DNA of 64,000 nucleotides from Rhizobium sp. Root1334 (lineage in GTDB: Bacteria > Pseudomonadota > Alphaproteobacteria > Rhizobiales > Rhizobiaceae). The stretch lies in contig NZ_LMEY01000031.1 in assembly GCF_001426665.1 (NCBI RefSeq), positions 83,941-147,940 on the forward strand. Direction: 5' to 3'. Position numbers and translations under genes: made by a program. The notes under the pieces are model-generated. The model was not told where the DNA came from and did no database searches. It saw only the letters and a list, made by a program, of their open reading frames with translations. Below, one piece after another: positions 42,583 through 50,884 of the stretch (its first letter is position 1; every line of letters starts with the position of its first letter).

Positions 42583-42999
42583 TTGACAACTAAGGTTCTT
42601 TTCGCAGCGTTTGTCTTCTCGACACTCAACTTTGCAGCGCCCGCGCCTGCACAGACACTAAGCTACGCAGACGCCGTCACGAAACTCGCGGACGACTGCG
42701 GTTCTGATATCAAGAAGCTATGCAGAGGTTTGAACCTTGGCAGCGGTAGAATTGCTGCGTGCCTGCAGCAGAACTCGGACCGGGTTTCGCCGACATGCAA
42801 GGGGACGATCGCTGATGTGTTCCAATCGATCACCAAGCGCGAGCATGCCCAGACTTCATATGAAAAAGTGTGTCAGCGGGATATGATCAAGAGTTGCGGC
42901 GGTGTCGAGGGAGATGGCTTTATCCTCAATTGCCTGATCAAGAAAAAGCGGGTCAGTGAAGAATGCAGTCAGGTGCTTACCGATGCGGGATGGAGATAA
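42583..42999 (+). CDS. Secreted Cys-rich repeat (GLG1-like) protein
   Basis: 138 residues from a TTG. Signal peptide: VLFAAFVFSTLNFAAPAPAQ. The mature protein has two Cys-rich repeats, DCGSDIKKLCRG with CLQQNSDRVSPTC, and VCQRDMIKSCGG with CLIKKKRVSEEC, giving eight regularly spaced Cys, as in the GLG1 repeat. It should be disulfide-bonded in the periplasm. A gene for an OmpA-like protein starts 4 bases after its stop, so both belong to one envelope-related transcript. Function unknown. Confidence 0.75.
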   Translation: MTTKVLFAAFVFSTLNFAAPAPAQTLSYADAVTKLADDCGSDIKKLCRGLNLGSGRIAACLQQNSDRVSPTCKGTIADVFQSITKREHAQTSYEKVCQRDMIKSCGGVEGDGFILNCLIKKKRVSEECSQVLTDAGWR

Positions 43000-43003
43000 G
43001 CCG

Positions 43004-43579
43004 ATGCGCCAGGCTCTTTCAAAAATACTGTTCCTTGTCGCCGCCACATTTCTCACCCCAGCGGCTGCATTAAGCCAGGAGGTATCCCAAGAGCGGATTG
43101 TCGAAGGGCTCGGCAAACTGACCATGGCTGCGCCGGCGATAGACCTAGAGATTCTTCGGCAGGAGGCAATCGACGGCCGGGACCAACCAATGTCGGCGCT
43201 TCCCAACTGGAAGAAAATCGCCAAACTACCCCAGATGGTCGTCGAGATAAATTTCGAAAACGATTCAGTCGCCATCGATCCAAAATCGTATCGCACGCTT
43301 GGGCTCCTTGCCGATGCGCTGCACCATCCGAACTTGTGGGATTACAAGTTCCTCGTTGTCGGTCATGCCAGCTCTACAGGGAATGAGAAACACAATCTCG
43401 AACTGAGCGATCAGCGCGCAGCCGCGATAAAGGAAGCATTGGCAACCACATTCGCCGTCGGCCCAAAACGCCTCTATTCCATCGGCGTGGGAGAGTACCT
43501 TCCTATCCCTGGGTCCGACAATGCCGCCTCAAGCAACAGGCGTGTACAACTTATCAATCTGGGCGTATTCCAGAAGTAG
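43004..43579 (+). CDS. OmpA-like peptidoglycan-associated protein
   Basis: 191 residues from the ATG at 43004. Signal peptide: ILFLVAATFLTPAAALS. The C-terminal 110 residues form an OmpA-like domain: VVEINFENDSVAIDPKSYRTLG, FLVVGHASSTGNEKHNLELSDQRAAAIKEAL, and RLYSIGVGEYLPI, SSNRRVQL. The NxxLSxxRAxAV-like helix and the usual Asp/Arg ligands (SDQR, NRR) that hold diaminopimelate are visible. It starts 4 bases after the stop of the Cys-rich protein gene. Confidence 0.88.
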   Translation: MRQALSKILFLVAATFLTPAAALSQEVSQERIVEGLGKLTMAAPAIDLEILRQEAIDGRDQPMSALPNWKKIAKLPQMVVEINFENDSVAIDPKSYRTLGLLADALHHPNLWDYKFLVVGHASSTGNEKHNLELSDQRAAAIKEALATTFAVGPKRLYSIGVGEYLPIPGSDNAASSNRRVQLINLGVFQK

Positions 43580-43822
43580 ATATGGTTCGGAAGGTGCCGC
43601 GTCGCCATAATAACCCAGATGTAAAACCACTTTGCGGCTGAAGCTTGCTTCAGTGTGCTTTCGGACGGAACAGCTGTTCAATATCACAATGCCTCGGCTT
43701 CTGAAGCCAGCACCCTAACGGACCAATGCCGGCGATGCGCGCCGGACGATCGAGGCACTCGGTATAGCCAGCATGCCGACGCACACGGCATCGCCCGGGA
43801 TATCGTCAGCAGCTTGAACGGC

Positions 43823-45904
43823 TTATCGCACACTTTTCTGCAAATCCGCCCCATCGGCAAGAATGGCGGCAGCTTCGTTAAGCAGCACATCCTTGGCATT
43901 CTTACGGGCGTTTTCGATTGCAATATCGGCGCTCAGGCTGCGTTCATTTGCTTGCAGCCCATCATCTGCATCAAGGTTCACACCATCATTGATTTCCGGT
44001 CTTGCCTTGAAACGCTTTGCCTGAGCAGCCAGTTCGTTCCGGCGTTCGGTTAGGTTGAGGGAAACAACACTTTTCTCGCGCTGGGCTTTCAATTCGGCAA
44101 TATCTTCAACAAAGCGCTGAAAATCCTGATCGTTGCGAACGCGGGCATCGTGACGGGTTTGCAGTTGCGGTAGCACAGCTGATAAATTTCCGGCCGGTAC
44201 ATATTTCGCAGGTTTGATCTGCTGCCATGGCAGTGCATTATCGTAGCTTGCTTCACCAAAGCTCTTCGGGTCCGAAAAACCCGGAAGATTGATATCCGGG
44301 GTCACGCCGCGCAGCTGGGTTGTCCCGCCGTTTACCCGGAAAAACTGAGCGATCGTTAATTTCATCTCGCCAAATTTCGGTTTGCTGTTGTTCGCCGTCT
44401 TGTCAAGATTGACCACAGTTTGCACGGTGCCCTTGCCAAAACTGGGCTCGCCGACGATCACGCCGCGGCCGTAGTCCTGAATTGCTGCGGCGAAAATCTC
44501 AGAGGCGGATGCCGAACCGCGATTGATCAAAACACCAACCGGACCTGTCCATGCAGGCTTGGAGAAATTATTGCTCCCCACCTCCACCTTGCCATTGGCA
44601 CCGCGTTGCTGAACCACCGGACCTTTCCCGACGAAGAGCCCGGTGACTTCAATTGCTTGGGTCAATGACCCGCCGCCATTATTGCGCAGATCGACAACAA
44701 CGCCATCGACACGGTCCTGCTTCAGTTCGTCAAGAAGCTCTCCAACATCGCGGCTGGCACTTCTATAATCGGGGTCGCCTTTTCGCCGCGATTCGAAATC
44801 CTCATAAAATGCCGGCAGAGTGATCACTCCGATTTTGCGCTGCGTGCCGCCATCCTTTATGAATAGAATGGATTTTCTCGCGGCCTGTTTTTCAAGACTT
44901 ATCTTATCGCGCGTAAGAGTGATGACGCGATGGCTGCCGTCTGGTCCTGCATCCGCAGGCAATATTTCCAACCGCACGACGGAGTCTTTTTTACCACGTA
45001 TCATTTGTACGATTTCATCAAGGCGTGTGCCAACCACTTCCCTGATCGGACCATTCTGGCCTTGTCCGACACCAGTGATACGGTCACCGACCAAGAGTTT
45101 TCCGGACAATTGCGCCGGACCGCCCGGGACGAGTTCACGGATCGTGGTGTAGTCGTCACGTTCCTGCAACACTGCCCCAATTCCAACAAGCGAAAGCCTC
45201 ATGGAAATATCGAACTCAGCAGCAGCCCTCGCGCCTAAATAGTCCGTGTGTGGATCAACCGACCCCGTGTAGGCATCCATGAAAAACTGGAAGACATCCT
45301 CGCTCTTATATTTGAAAGCGCGCTCAAGGAAGTTCTGATAGCGTTTGTCAAGCGTATCACGAATGGCGACATCTGATTTTCCCGCCAGTTTCAGCCGAAG
45401 CCAATCGCTCTTGACACGTTTGCGCCAAAGATCGTCGCTTTCTGCCACCGATTGCGGCCAGGGAGCATCATCGCGCAACACCGAGTAAACTTCCTGCACA
45501 CCGAAATCGAAGTTCGTTTTGAGCAGGGCGCGTGCATATTTCATACGCTCGACGATGCGCTGTTCAAACACGTTGAAAATGGAAAACGGGATTCGCAAGT
45601 CTTGCCGTTTAATCGCATCGTCAATATTGGCGCTGTCAACCGTGAACCTGTCGATGTCTGCCTGGAGGAACATCATCCGTTCCGGATCCAGAGACTTGAT
45701 GAATCGAGTCATAATCTTGGCAGATAAGGCGTCATCAAGTGGTATTGGCCTGTAACCGAAACGCGTGAGAAATTGCGCACTTAAGCGAGCAGCTTGCGCC
45801 TGTTGCTGCAGCGGCTCCAAAACGGGCGGCAGCCCAGCCTCCAGAGCATATGCCGATGGCGCGATTGCCAGAAAAATTGAAAGCAGGCCATAACGTATGC
45901 GCAT
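43823..45904 (-). CDS. prc: Tail-specific carboxy-terminal protease Prc (S41A)
   Basis: 693 residues, close to E. coli Prc (682). Signal peptide: MRIRYGLLSIFLAIAPSAYA. An N-terminal helical domain (about 30-225) precedes a PDZ domain (ISMRLSLVGIGAVLQERDDYTTIRELVPGGPAQLSGKLLVGDRITGV). The S41 protease core follows, with the nucleophile Ser in RGSASASEIFAAAIQDYGRG and Lys in GEPSFGKGTVQTV. The C-terminal DUF3340-like helical part is present, so all domains are there. Prc trims periplasmic proteins and peptidoglycan hydrolases at hydrophobic C-termini. It is encoded alone, convergent with the OmpA-like gene. Confidence 0.94.
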   Translation of the reverse strand: MRIRYGLLSIFLAIAPSAYALEAGLPPVLEPLQQQAQAARLSAQFLTRFGYRPIPLDDALSAKIMTRFIKSLDPERMMFLQADIDRFTVDSANIDDAIKRQDLRIPFSIFNVFEQRIVERMKYARALLKTNFDFGVQEVYSVLRDDAPWPQSVAESDDLWRKRVKSDWLRLKLAGKSDVAIRDTLDKRYQNFLERAFKYKSEDVFQFFMDAYTGSVDPHTDYLGARAAAEFDISMRLSLVGIGAVLQERDDYTTIRELVPGGPAQLSGKLLVGDRITGVGQGQNGPIREVVGTRLDEIVQMIRGKKDSVVRLEILPADAGPDGSHRVITLTRDKISLEKQAARKSILFIKDGGTQRKIGVITLPAFYEDFESRRKGDPDYRSASRDVGELLDELKQDRVDGVVVDLRNNGGGSLTQAIEVTGLFVGKGPVVQQRGANGKVEVGSNNFSKPAWTGPVGVLINRGSASASEIFAAAIQDYGRGVIVGEPSFGKGTVQTVVNLDKTANNSKPKFGEMKLTIAQFFRVNGGTTQLRGVTPDINLPGFSDPKSFGEASYDNALPWQQIKPAKYVPAGNLSAVLPQLQTRHDARVRNDQDFQRFVEDIAELKAQREKSVVSLNLTERRNELAAQAKRFKARPEINDGVNLDADDGLQANERSLSADIAIENARKNAKDVLLNEAAAILADGADLQKSVR

Positions 45905-46404
45905 TCAGCTGTGATCCAGTTCTTGATATGGCGCCATGGATGATCGCCGTATGGGGGCGATTTGGCTCTTTGACAACATAAAGAGATGCGCTGCCTTCTT
46001 TCACCATCCCTGTTTGCAATCAATTCTGAAGAGCCACATTCCTTCCATCAATTCAATATCTCGTGACGGGCCGGCCATCCAAGACAATCGCGTGGATCGG
46101 ACCGTGGCGGCAATAGCATGTGCCGCCGCTACACAGGCCATTTGTTACGGCCTGGCGGGGCCAGGATACGGATGGCCCTTGGAACGCACAACCCGCGAAC
46201 CAACGGTTATCGGTCGGCAAAACTGTGAAACGGGAGTGGACCCCAAAAATAAACATGATAATTACAATCCAGTAATAATGCATATTTCCAGAGCCGATGC
46301 TCTTTCGAGCCTGGCAGCAACCAGGATGAACCGATGAGTACCGGTAGAGACGATATGCGCCAATACTCCCATTGGATCGAACCTGACTTGCTTGGACTGG
46401 GACC
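45905..46404. other. 500-base intergenic region between prc and fecI
   Basis: Contains the divergent promoters of the prc-type protease and the fecI sigma gene. I see no coding gene; the short frames on both strands lack family traits. Nothing resembling the two paired FecI-type promoter sites is found here, so fecI itself is probably read from another, iron-regulated promoter. Confidence 0.5.
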
Positions 46405-46917
46405 ATGATCGACGTTGAAACACGCCACGCGGTCTACATCGCCAACCGAACGGCATTAATTGCCTATGCCATGCGCATTCTCGGATCACGGGAGGTGGCG
46501 GAGGACGTCGTACAAGATGCCTTCCTGCGGTTCGCCCCGGCCAACAGAAATACCGGCACTCCAGCAGAAACACTTGCTTATCTCTATAAAATCGTCCGCA
46601 ATCTTTGCTTCGATTTTCTCAAGCGTCAAAAAATCGAGATCCGCGAAAAGCAGACCGAACCACCGTTTTGGTCGATACCGACCACAGCGCCCACACCGGA
46701 AGACTTTGTTGTTGTCGCGGATGAAGTAAAACAGATCGCGCGGGTTCTGAGCGACCTTCCAGCCGATATCCGCATCGCCCTCGAGATGCACCGGTTCGGA
46801 GGTTACAATCTGGAAGAAATCGCCGCGTATCTGGACATCTCGGTTGCAACCGCCCATCGCCATGTGCGCACGGCCATGTTGCGGGTGGCAACCATGTTGA
46901 TGGCGAATGCATCGTAG
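46405..46917 (+). CDS. fecI: FecI-like ECF RNA polymerase sigma factor
   Basis: 170 residues. Region 2 spans about residues 8-75 (LIAYAMRILGSREVAEDVVQDAFLRFA, the core-binding and minus-10 binding helices). Region 4 is residues about 110-165 (VLSDLPADIRIALEMHRFGGYNLEEIAAYLDISVATAHRHVRTAM). Length and order are those of iron-starvation FecI sigmas. A FecR gene follows after 113 bases, and two matching promoter-like sites precede fecR and the receptor gene, so the regulon is visible within the window. Confidence 0.92.
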   Translation: MIDVETRHAVYIANRTALIAYAMRILGSREVAEDVVQDAFLRFAPANRNTGTPAETLAYLYKIVRNLCFDFLKRQKIEIREKQTEPPFWSIPTTAPTPEDFVVVADEVKQIARVLSDLPADIRIALEMHRFGGYNLEEIAAYLDISVATAHRHVRTAMLRVATMLMANAS

Positions 46918-46932
46918 AATACCGCAATGCGG

Positions 46933-46963
46933 GTGAAAAAAAATCGGCCGCAGTTCGTCTTTG
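46933..46963 (+). promoter_or_regulatory. Candidate FecI-type promoter upstream of fecR (copy 1)
   Basis: GTGAAAAAAAAT, 11 bases, then CGTCTTTG. The same two blocks with the same 11-base spacing occur at 48049-48079 before the TonB receptor gene. A GAAAA-rich minus-35 and a CGTC-containing minus-10 suit ECF sigma promoters of the FecI group. Transcription would start near 46970, about 60 bases before the fecR start. Confidence 0.7.
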
Positions 46964-47030
46964 TAGAATAGGGGATGATTCGGTTAGAAAATGTCCCAAA
47001 GGACATGGCCCGAGCGGCGCAGGAAGTATT

Positions 47031-48014
47031 TTGAACCAGGACAACCACATATCGCCAGGAATACTGGAAGAAGCCATGGGTTGGTTTCTCGACCTCAAGG
47101 ATCGGCCGAACTGTCCGCAGACGCACCAGGACTTCCAGGTTTGGATCTCCCGTTCGCCGGAGCACGAACGCGCCTTTGAACAGGCGCTGAAGACCTGGAG
47201 ACTGCTGGGTGAAGGCGCGCCAGCCTATGAGCACCTCTGGAAGCCGAAAGCTCTCACCGCAGCATCCGTGCCGGTGCGCCGTACATGGAAAAGGACCGTC
47301 GCCGGGGCGACGCTGGCGCTTGCAGCCTGTGCAGTCGCCCTTCTTGCCGGCCCTTCCGTCCTTCTGCGGCTAAGAGCCGATCACGTAACGGAGACAGCCG
47401 AGAGCCGAACGCTGAGGCTCGAGGATGGAACCGTCATCCAGATGGGCGGCGACAGCGCCATTACCACCGAGATCACCGCATCCGTCCGGCGCGTGACACT
47501 CTTGTCCGGCGAGGCCTTCTTCGATGTCGCCCATGACGAACGCCGCCCCTTTACGGTCGATGCCGGCGGGGTTTCCGTTGCCGTCCTCGGAACGGCTTTC
47601 GACGTGCAATTGGGAGGGCATGAAACAACAGTCGAATTGGCGCGCGGCACCGTTGCCGTTTCCTACGGCGAACGGGACCACAAACAGAACTTCGAGCTTG
47701 CCCCCGGCGAGATAGCGGCGGTCGACCGCGATACAGGTATCGTAACACGCGGGACCATTGCGCCGGAGGAAATCGGCGCCTGGCGAACCGGAAAGATGTT
47801 TATCAACGACGTCACGATCGCCGTCGCGACCGAGCGGCTGCAGCGATATCATCCGGCCTGGATCAGCGTGCCTGACGCGGCGTTGGCCGGCCAGAGAGTG
47901 ACCGGGCTCTACGATCTCGACAATCCCGACAGCGCTCTTGAGGCCATGGTGAAGCCGTTCGGCGGCAGGATTTGGGAGGCAACGCCTTACGGGCGCGTGC
48001 TGACCAGATTCTAA
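47031..48014 (+). CDS. fecR: FecR family transmembrane anti-sigma/signal transducer
   Basis: 327 residues from a TTG with GGAAGT upstream. Cytoplasmic N-terminal part (residues 1-85) with a sigma-binding region ending in WISRSPEHERAFEQALKTW. A membrane segment follows at about 88-108 (VAGATLALAACAVALLAGPSVLL). The FecR domain (about 120-215) has ESRTLRLEDGTVIQMGGDSAI and AFFDVAHDERRPFTV. The C-terminal part (RVTGLYDLDNPDSALEAMVKPFGGRI) resembles an STN-like lobe contacting the receptor. It transmits ligand binding from the downstream TonB receptor to FecI. Confidence 0.92.
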   Translation: MNQDNHISPGILEEAMGWFLDLKDRPNCPQTHQDFQVWISRSPEHERAFEQALKTWRLLGEGAPAYEHLWKPKALTAASVPVRRTWKRTVAGATLALAACAVALLAGPSVLLRLRADHVTETAESRTLRLEDGTVIQMGGDSAITTEITASVRRVTLLSGEAFFDVAHDERRPFTVDAGGVSVAVLGTAFDVQLGGHETTVELARGTVAVSYGERDHKQNFELAPGEIAAVDRDTGIVTRGTIAPEEIGAWRTGKMFINDVTIAVATERLQRYHPAWISVPDAALAGQRVTGLYDLDNPDSALEAMVKPFGGRIWEATPYGRVLTRF

Positions 48015-48048
48015 GCTGACAAAAATAATCAGCAAAAATGCGGACAGG

Positions 48049-48079
48049 GTGAAAAAAAATCCGCAGCTGGTCGTCTTTG
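48049..48079 (+). promoter_or_regulatory. Candidate FecI-type promoter upstream of the TonB receptor (copy 2)
   Basis: GTGAAAAAAAAT, 11 bases, then CGTCTTTG, the same two blocks as at 46933-46963; the 11 intervening bases differ largely. An in-frame GTG lies inside this site, but transcription would begin downstream of it, so it cannot be the start codon of the receptor gene. Confidence 0.7.
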
Positions 48080-48129
48080 GTGGGAAACGCACGCTGGGGC
48101 AGCGCGCCGCAAACCGAGACGGGGTCAAG

Positions 48130-50466
48130 ATGGGTTCGCCGAAATGCCGGAATGGAAATGTAATCTCGCAAACAGGAAGCCGTCGTGCCATCGGCTTGCG
48201 CCTGCTTGCCACAACGGCGATCGTCGGACTGTCGGCCCTTGCCATGGGCTCGCTGAATAGCGCGTCCGCTCAAGAGAGAACCGCGCGCATCAGCAACGCC
48301 CGTACATTCAACATCCCCTCCCAATCGCTGGCCAGCGCGCTGAATGCCTTCGGCCGGCAATCCGGCCTGCAGGTAACGCTTGCCGCTTCCACCTCACGGG
48401 GCGTCCAGTCAAACGCCGTCAACGGGACGCTTGAGCCGCGACAAGCGCTGGCGCAGCTCCTATCCGGCACAGGCATAACCTATCAGATTTCCGGTGGGAC
48501 AGCGGTCATCGGATCGGCAACTTCGACTGCCGGTGGCGCGGACGGAGGGGTGAGTGTTGCCGGTGCCACGGCACTCGACCCGATCTCCGTTTTCGGCGGC
48601 AACGGCCGTCTTGGGGCCGGCGAAATCCAGATTTCGGCTGAAGACCTTGAGCAGAAGAATCCCGCCAATATCGCCGACGTCTTTGCCGGCGAGCCGGGCA
48701 TTTCCGTCGGAAGCTCCCTGCCGATGGCACAGAAGGTCTATGTCCATGGCATCGAGGAAACCAATCTCGCGGTAACAGTCGACGGCAGCCGCCAGAACAA
48801 CAAGGTTTTCCATCATAGCGGAACCAACCTGATCGATCCCAGCCTGCTCAAGGCTGTCGGCGTCGATGCTGGTGTCGCACCGGCAGATGCCGGTCCGGGT
48901 GCGCTCGGCGGTGCGATTGCCTATGAGACCAAGGACGCCCGCGACCTCCTGGACGGCGACGGCCTCGGCGGGTTCGTCACCTCGAGCTATAATTTCAACA
49001 GCGATACGGTCACCACCGGCCTTGCCGCCTACGGCCTGCACGACGGGCTGGAATTCCTCGGCGCCTTCAATTTTGGCGAAGGCAACGACTTCAAGGCGGG
49101 CAACGGCATTGATGTCGAAGGAACCAGCACCGATATCCTGAGCGGCCTCGGAAAGCTGGCCTACGAATTCGAGAGCGGCGACCGGGTGGAAATCAGCCAC
49201 GAGCGTGTGCACGACGATGCGCCGCGGCCCTACCGCGCCAATACCGGGTTCATTGATGGCCGTCCGCCATGGGAACCGCGGGTTCGCGACTATACACTCG
49301 ACCGCCAGAACACCGTATTTACCTACACGGACAGCACGCCAGAGGGCTGGTGGGATCCGAAGCTCGTGCTTGCCTACAGTAAGACGGAGCTGGAAATTCC
49401 GGTCTTTCTGCCCCCACGGTTGGCCCTCCCGCCCTATGACGCCGTGGGCACCACGGAAAGCTTCAACGGCAAGTTCGAAAACAAATTTTCCTTCGACATC
49501 GGCAATGTCATCGCGGGTGTGGATTTCTACAACGACAAGGCGGAACTCGAGGACCAGTTCGATCCGGGCACTGAAAAATCCCGCAATGTCGGCATCTATG
49601 CGCAGGCCCGCATCGAACCGTGGGAAAGAACGCGGCTTTCCTTCGGCGGACGCGGCGATACCCAGAAATTCACCGGTACGACCGGCGAGGAATGGAACAA
49701 CTCTGGCTTCAGCGGTAACGTCTCCGGCGAGTACGATCTCATTGAGGACGTCCTCATCGCAAAAGCCGGCTACTCGCATGTCTGGGGTGGCGTTCCGCTT
49801 GCGGAAAACTTCATCGTCAATCCCAACTGGGATTATGGCAGCGGTCCCGAACCTGTGACCGCCGACAACTACAATGTAGGGCTGGAAGCCAACTACAACG
49901 ACTTCACGATTGAAGGAAGCATCTTCCAGACCAATCTCGATGACGCCCGCTCGCCGCGTTACTCCCTTCCCGCCGGCGACCCGAACCTGCCTGCCATCAG
50001 GACGCAGGACGTTCGCTCAAGAGGGTTTGAAATTGGCGGCGGCTACAGTTGGGGTGATGGCAATTTTAAGGTGAAGTACGCCAATATCGACGTTGAGATC
50101 AACGGCCAGCCGGCTGATTCCGATCTCGGCACCTATCTGGCTGCACCGGCCGGCGAAATCATCACGCTACAGGCGATCCATACGTTTACCGACTGGGGCG
50201 TGACGGTTGGGGCCGATGCCGAAATTGCGCTCGACTATGATGACGTCGCGGCCGGCAGCAAACCGTTTGACGGCTACCAGGTCTTCAACGCCTTCGTCGA
50301 ATACAGGCCGCCGGCCCGGCCGAACCTGACGTTCCGCGCCGATCTGAAAAACATCTTCGACGAAACCTATTCCGATCGCGCCACGTACGGACAGGAATTC
50401 GGAACTGTCACCCCGCTCTACGAACAAGGCCGCGCCTTCATCCTAACGGCCAAGGCAACGTTCTGA
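48130..50466 (+). CDS. TonB-dependent siderophore receptor with STN signalling domain
   Basis: 778 residues from the ATG at 48130; the longer frame begins within the candidate promoter, so the shorter start is preferred. A signal peptide (LRLLATTAIVGLSALAMGSLNSASA) precedes an STN domain (FNIPSQSLASALNAFGRQSGLQVTL, GTLEPRQALAQLLSGTGITY), which contacts FecR. A TonB-box-like DPISVFG and the plug (FAGEPGISVGSSLPMAQKVYVHGIEETNLAVTVDG) follow, then the beta-barrel to the terminal Phe (AFILTAKATF). It is complete. It imports an iron-siderophore across the outer membrane and signals to FecR. The siderophore is unknown. Confidence 0.94.
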   Translation: MGSPKCRNGNVISQTGSRRAIGLRLLATTAIVGLSALAMGSLNSASAQERTARISNARTFNIPSQSLASALNAFGRQSGLQVTLAASTSRGVQSNAVNGTLEPRQALAQLLSGTGITYQISGGTAVIGSATSTAGGADGGVSVAGATALDPISVFGGNGRLGAGEIQISAEDLEQKNPANIADVFAGEPGISVGSSLPMAQKVYVHGIEETNLAVTVDGSRQNNKVFHHSGTNLIDPSLLKAVGVDAGVAPADAGPGALGGAIAYETKDARDLLDGDGLGGFVTSSYNFNSDTVTTGLAAYGLHDGLEFLGAFNFGEGNDFKAGNGIDVEGTSTDILSGLGKLAYEFESGDRVEISHERVHDDAPRPYRANTGFIDGRPPWEPRVRDYTLDRQNTVFTYTDSTPEGWWDPKLVLAYSKTELEIPVFLPPRLALPPYDAVGTTESFNGKFENKFSFDIGNVIAGVDFYNDKAELEDQFDPGTEKSRNVGIYAQARIEPWERTRLSFGGRGDTQKFTGTTGEEWNNSGFSGNVSGEYDLIEDVLIAKAGYSHVWGGVPLAENFIVNPNWDYGSGPEPVTADNYNVGLEANYNDFTIEGSIFQTNLDDARSPRYSLPAGDPNLPAIRTQDVRSRGFEIGGGYSWGDGNFKVKYANIDVEINGQPADSDLGTYLAAPAGEIITLQAIHTFTDWGVTVGADAEIALDYDDVAAGSKPFDGYQVFNAFVEYRPPARPNLTFRADLKNIFDETYSDRATYGQEFGTVTPLYEQGRAFILTAKATF

Positions 50467-50511
50467 TCATCTCGATCTGAATGCCCGACAACGCCGGCAC
50501 AGACTACAGGG

Positions 50512-50534
50512 AGCGGGGTGGGGCCCCGCTTTCT
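50512..50534 (+). terminator. Hairpin after the receptor gene
   Basis: AGCGGGG (50512-50518) pairs with CCCCGCT (50524-50530), followed by TTCT. It lies between the receptor stop and the DUF2218 gene start at 50566. It could be a terminator or attenuator that lowers transport-gene expression relative to the receptor. Confidence 0.5.
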
Positions 50535-50565
50535 GCGACCAAAAAGCTGAAAAACAGGAATTCCG

Positions 50566-50874
50566 ATGCGAGAAGCGACAACCCGTTTTGCGACGGAAAA
50601 TGGCCAGAAATATCTGACCCAGCTCTGCAAGCATTTTGCCCACAAGATCGGCGTCACTCAATCAGGGGATCAAGGTGAACTCAGGTTTTCATGCGGAACC
50701 GGATATCTCAAAGCGAAGTCCGATGGATTGCATATCCGCGTGCTTTCCCCCGACGACACCAACCTGAGCGATACGAAATCCGTCATCGAGGATCATCTCC
50801 TGCGGTTTGCATTCCGAGAAAATGCCGGCCCGCTCGTTTGGTATCCGGCCGGCTCGGCGACAGTCAATTTCTAG
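50566..50874 (+). CDS. DUF2218 family protein
   Basis: 102 residues with CAGGAA upstream. The family layout is visible: YLTQLCKHFAHKIGV at residues about 16-30 (the LCKHFAHK motif that marks the family), a beta-strand FSCGTGYLKAKSDG, and the C-terminal VIEDHLLRFAFRENAGPLVW. DUF2218 proteins are small and often lie in siderophore transport or iron-regulated operons, including near ferric reductases. Here the gene is inserted between the receptor and the binding protein, suggesting a role in siderophore-iron handling inside the cell; that is inference. Confidence 0.85.
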   Translation: MREATTRFATENGQKYLTQLCKHFAHKIGVTQSGDQGELRFSCGTGYLKAKSDGLHIRVLSPDDTNLSDTKSVIEDHLLRFAFRENAGPLVWYPAGSATVNF

Positions 50875-50884
50875 GAAGACAAAG

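Noticed and set aside
48049..48129. GTG at 48049 as start of the TonB receptor
   Set aside because: It falls inside the candidate FecI-type promoter shared with fecR, so it would not be on the transcript. The ATG at 48130 precedes the signal peptide.
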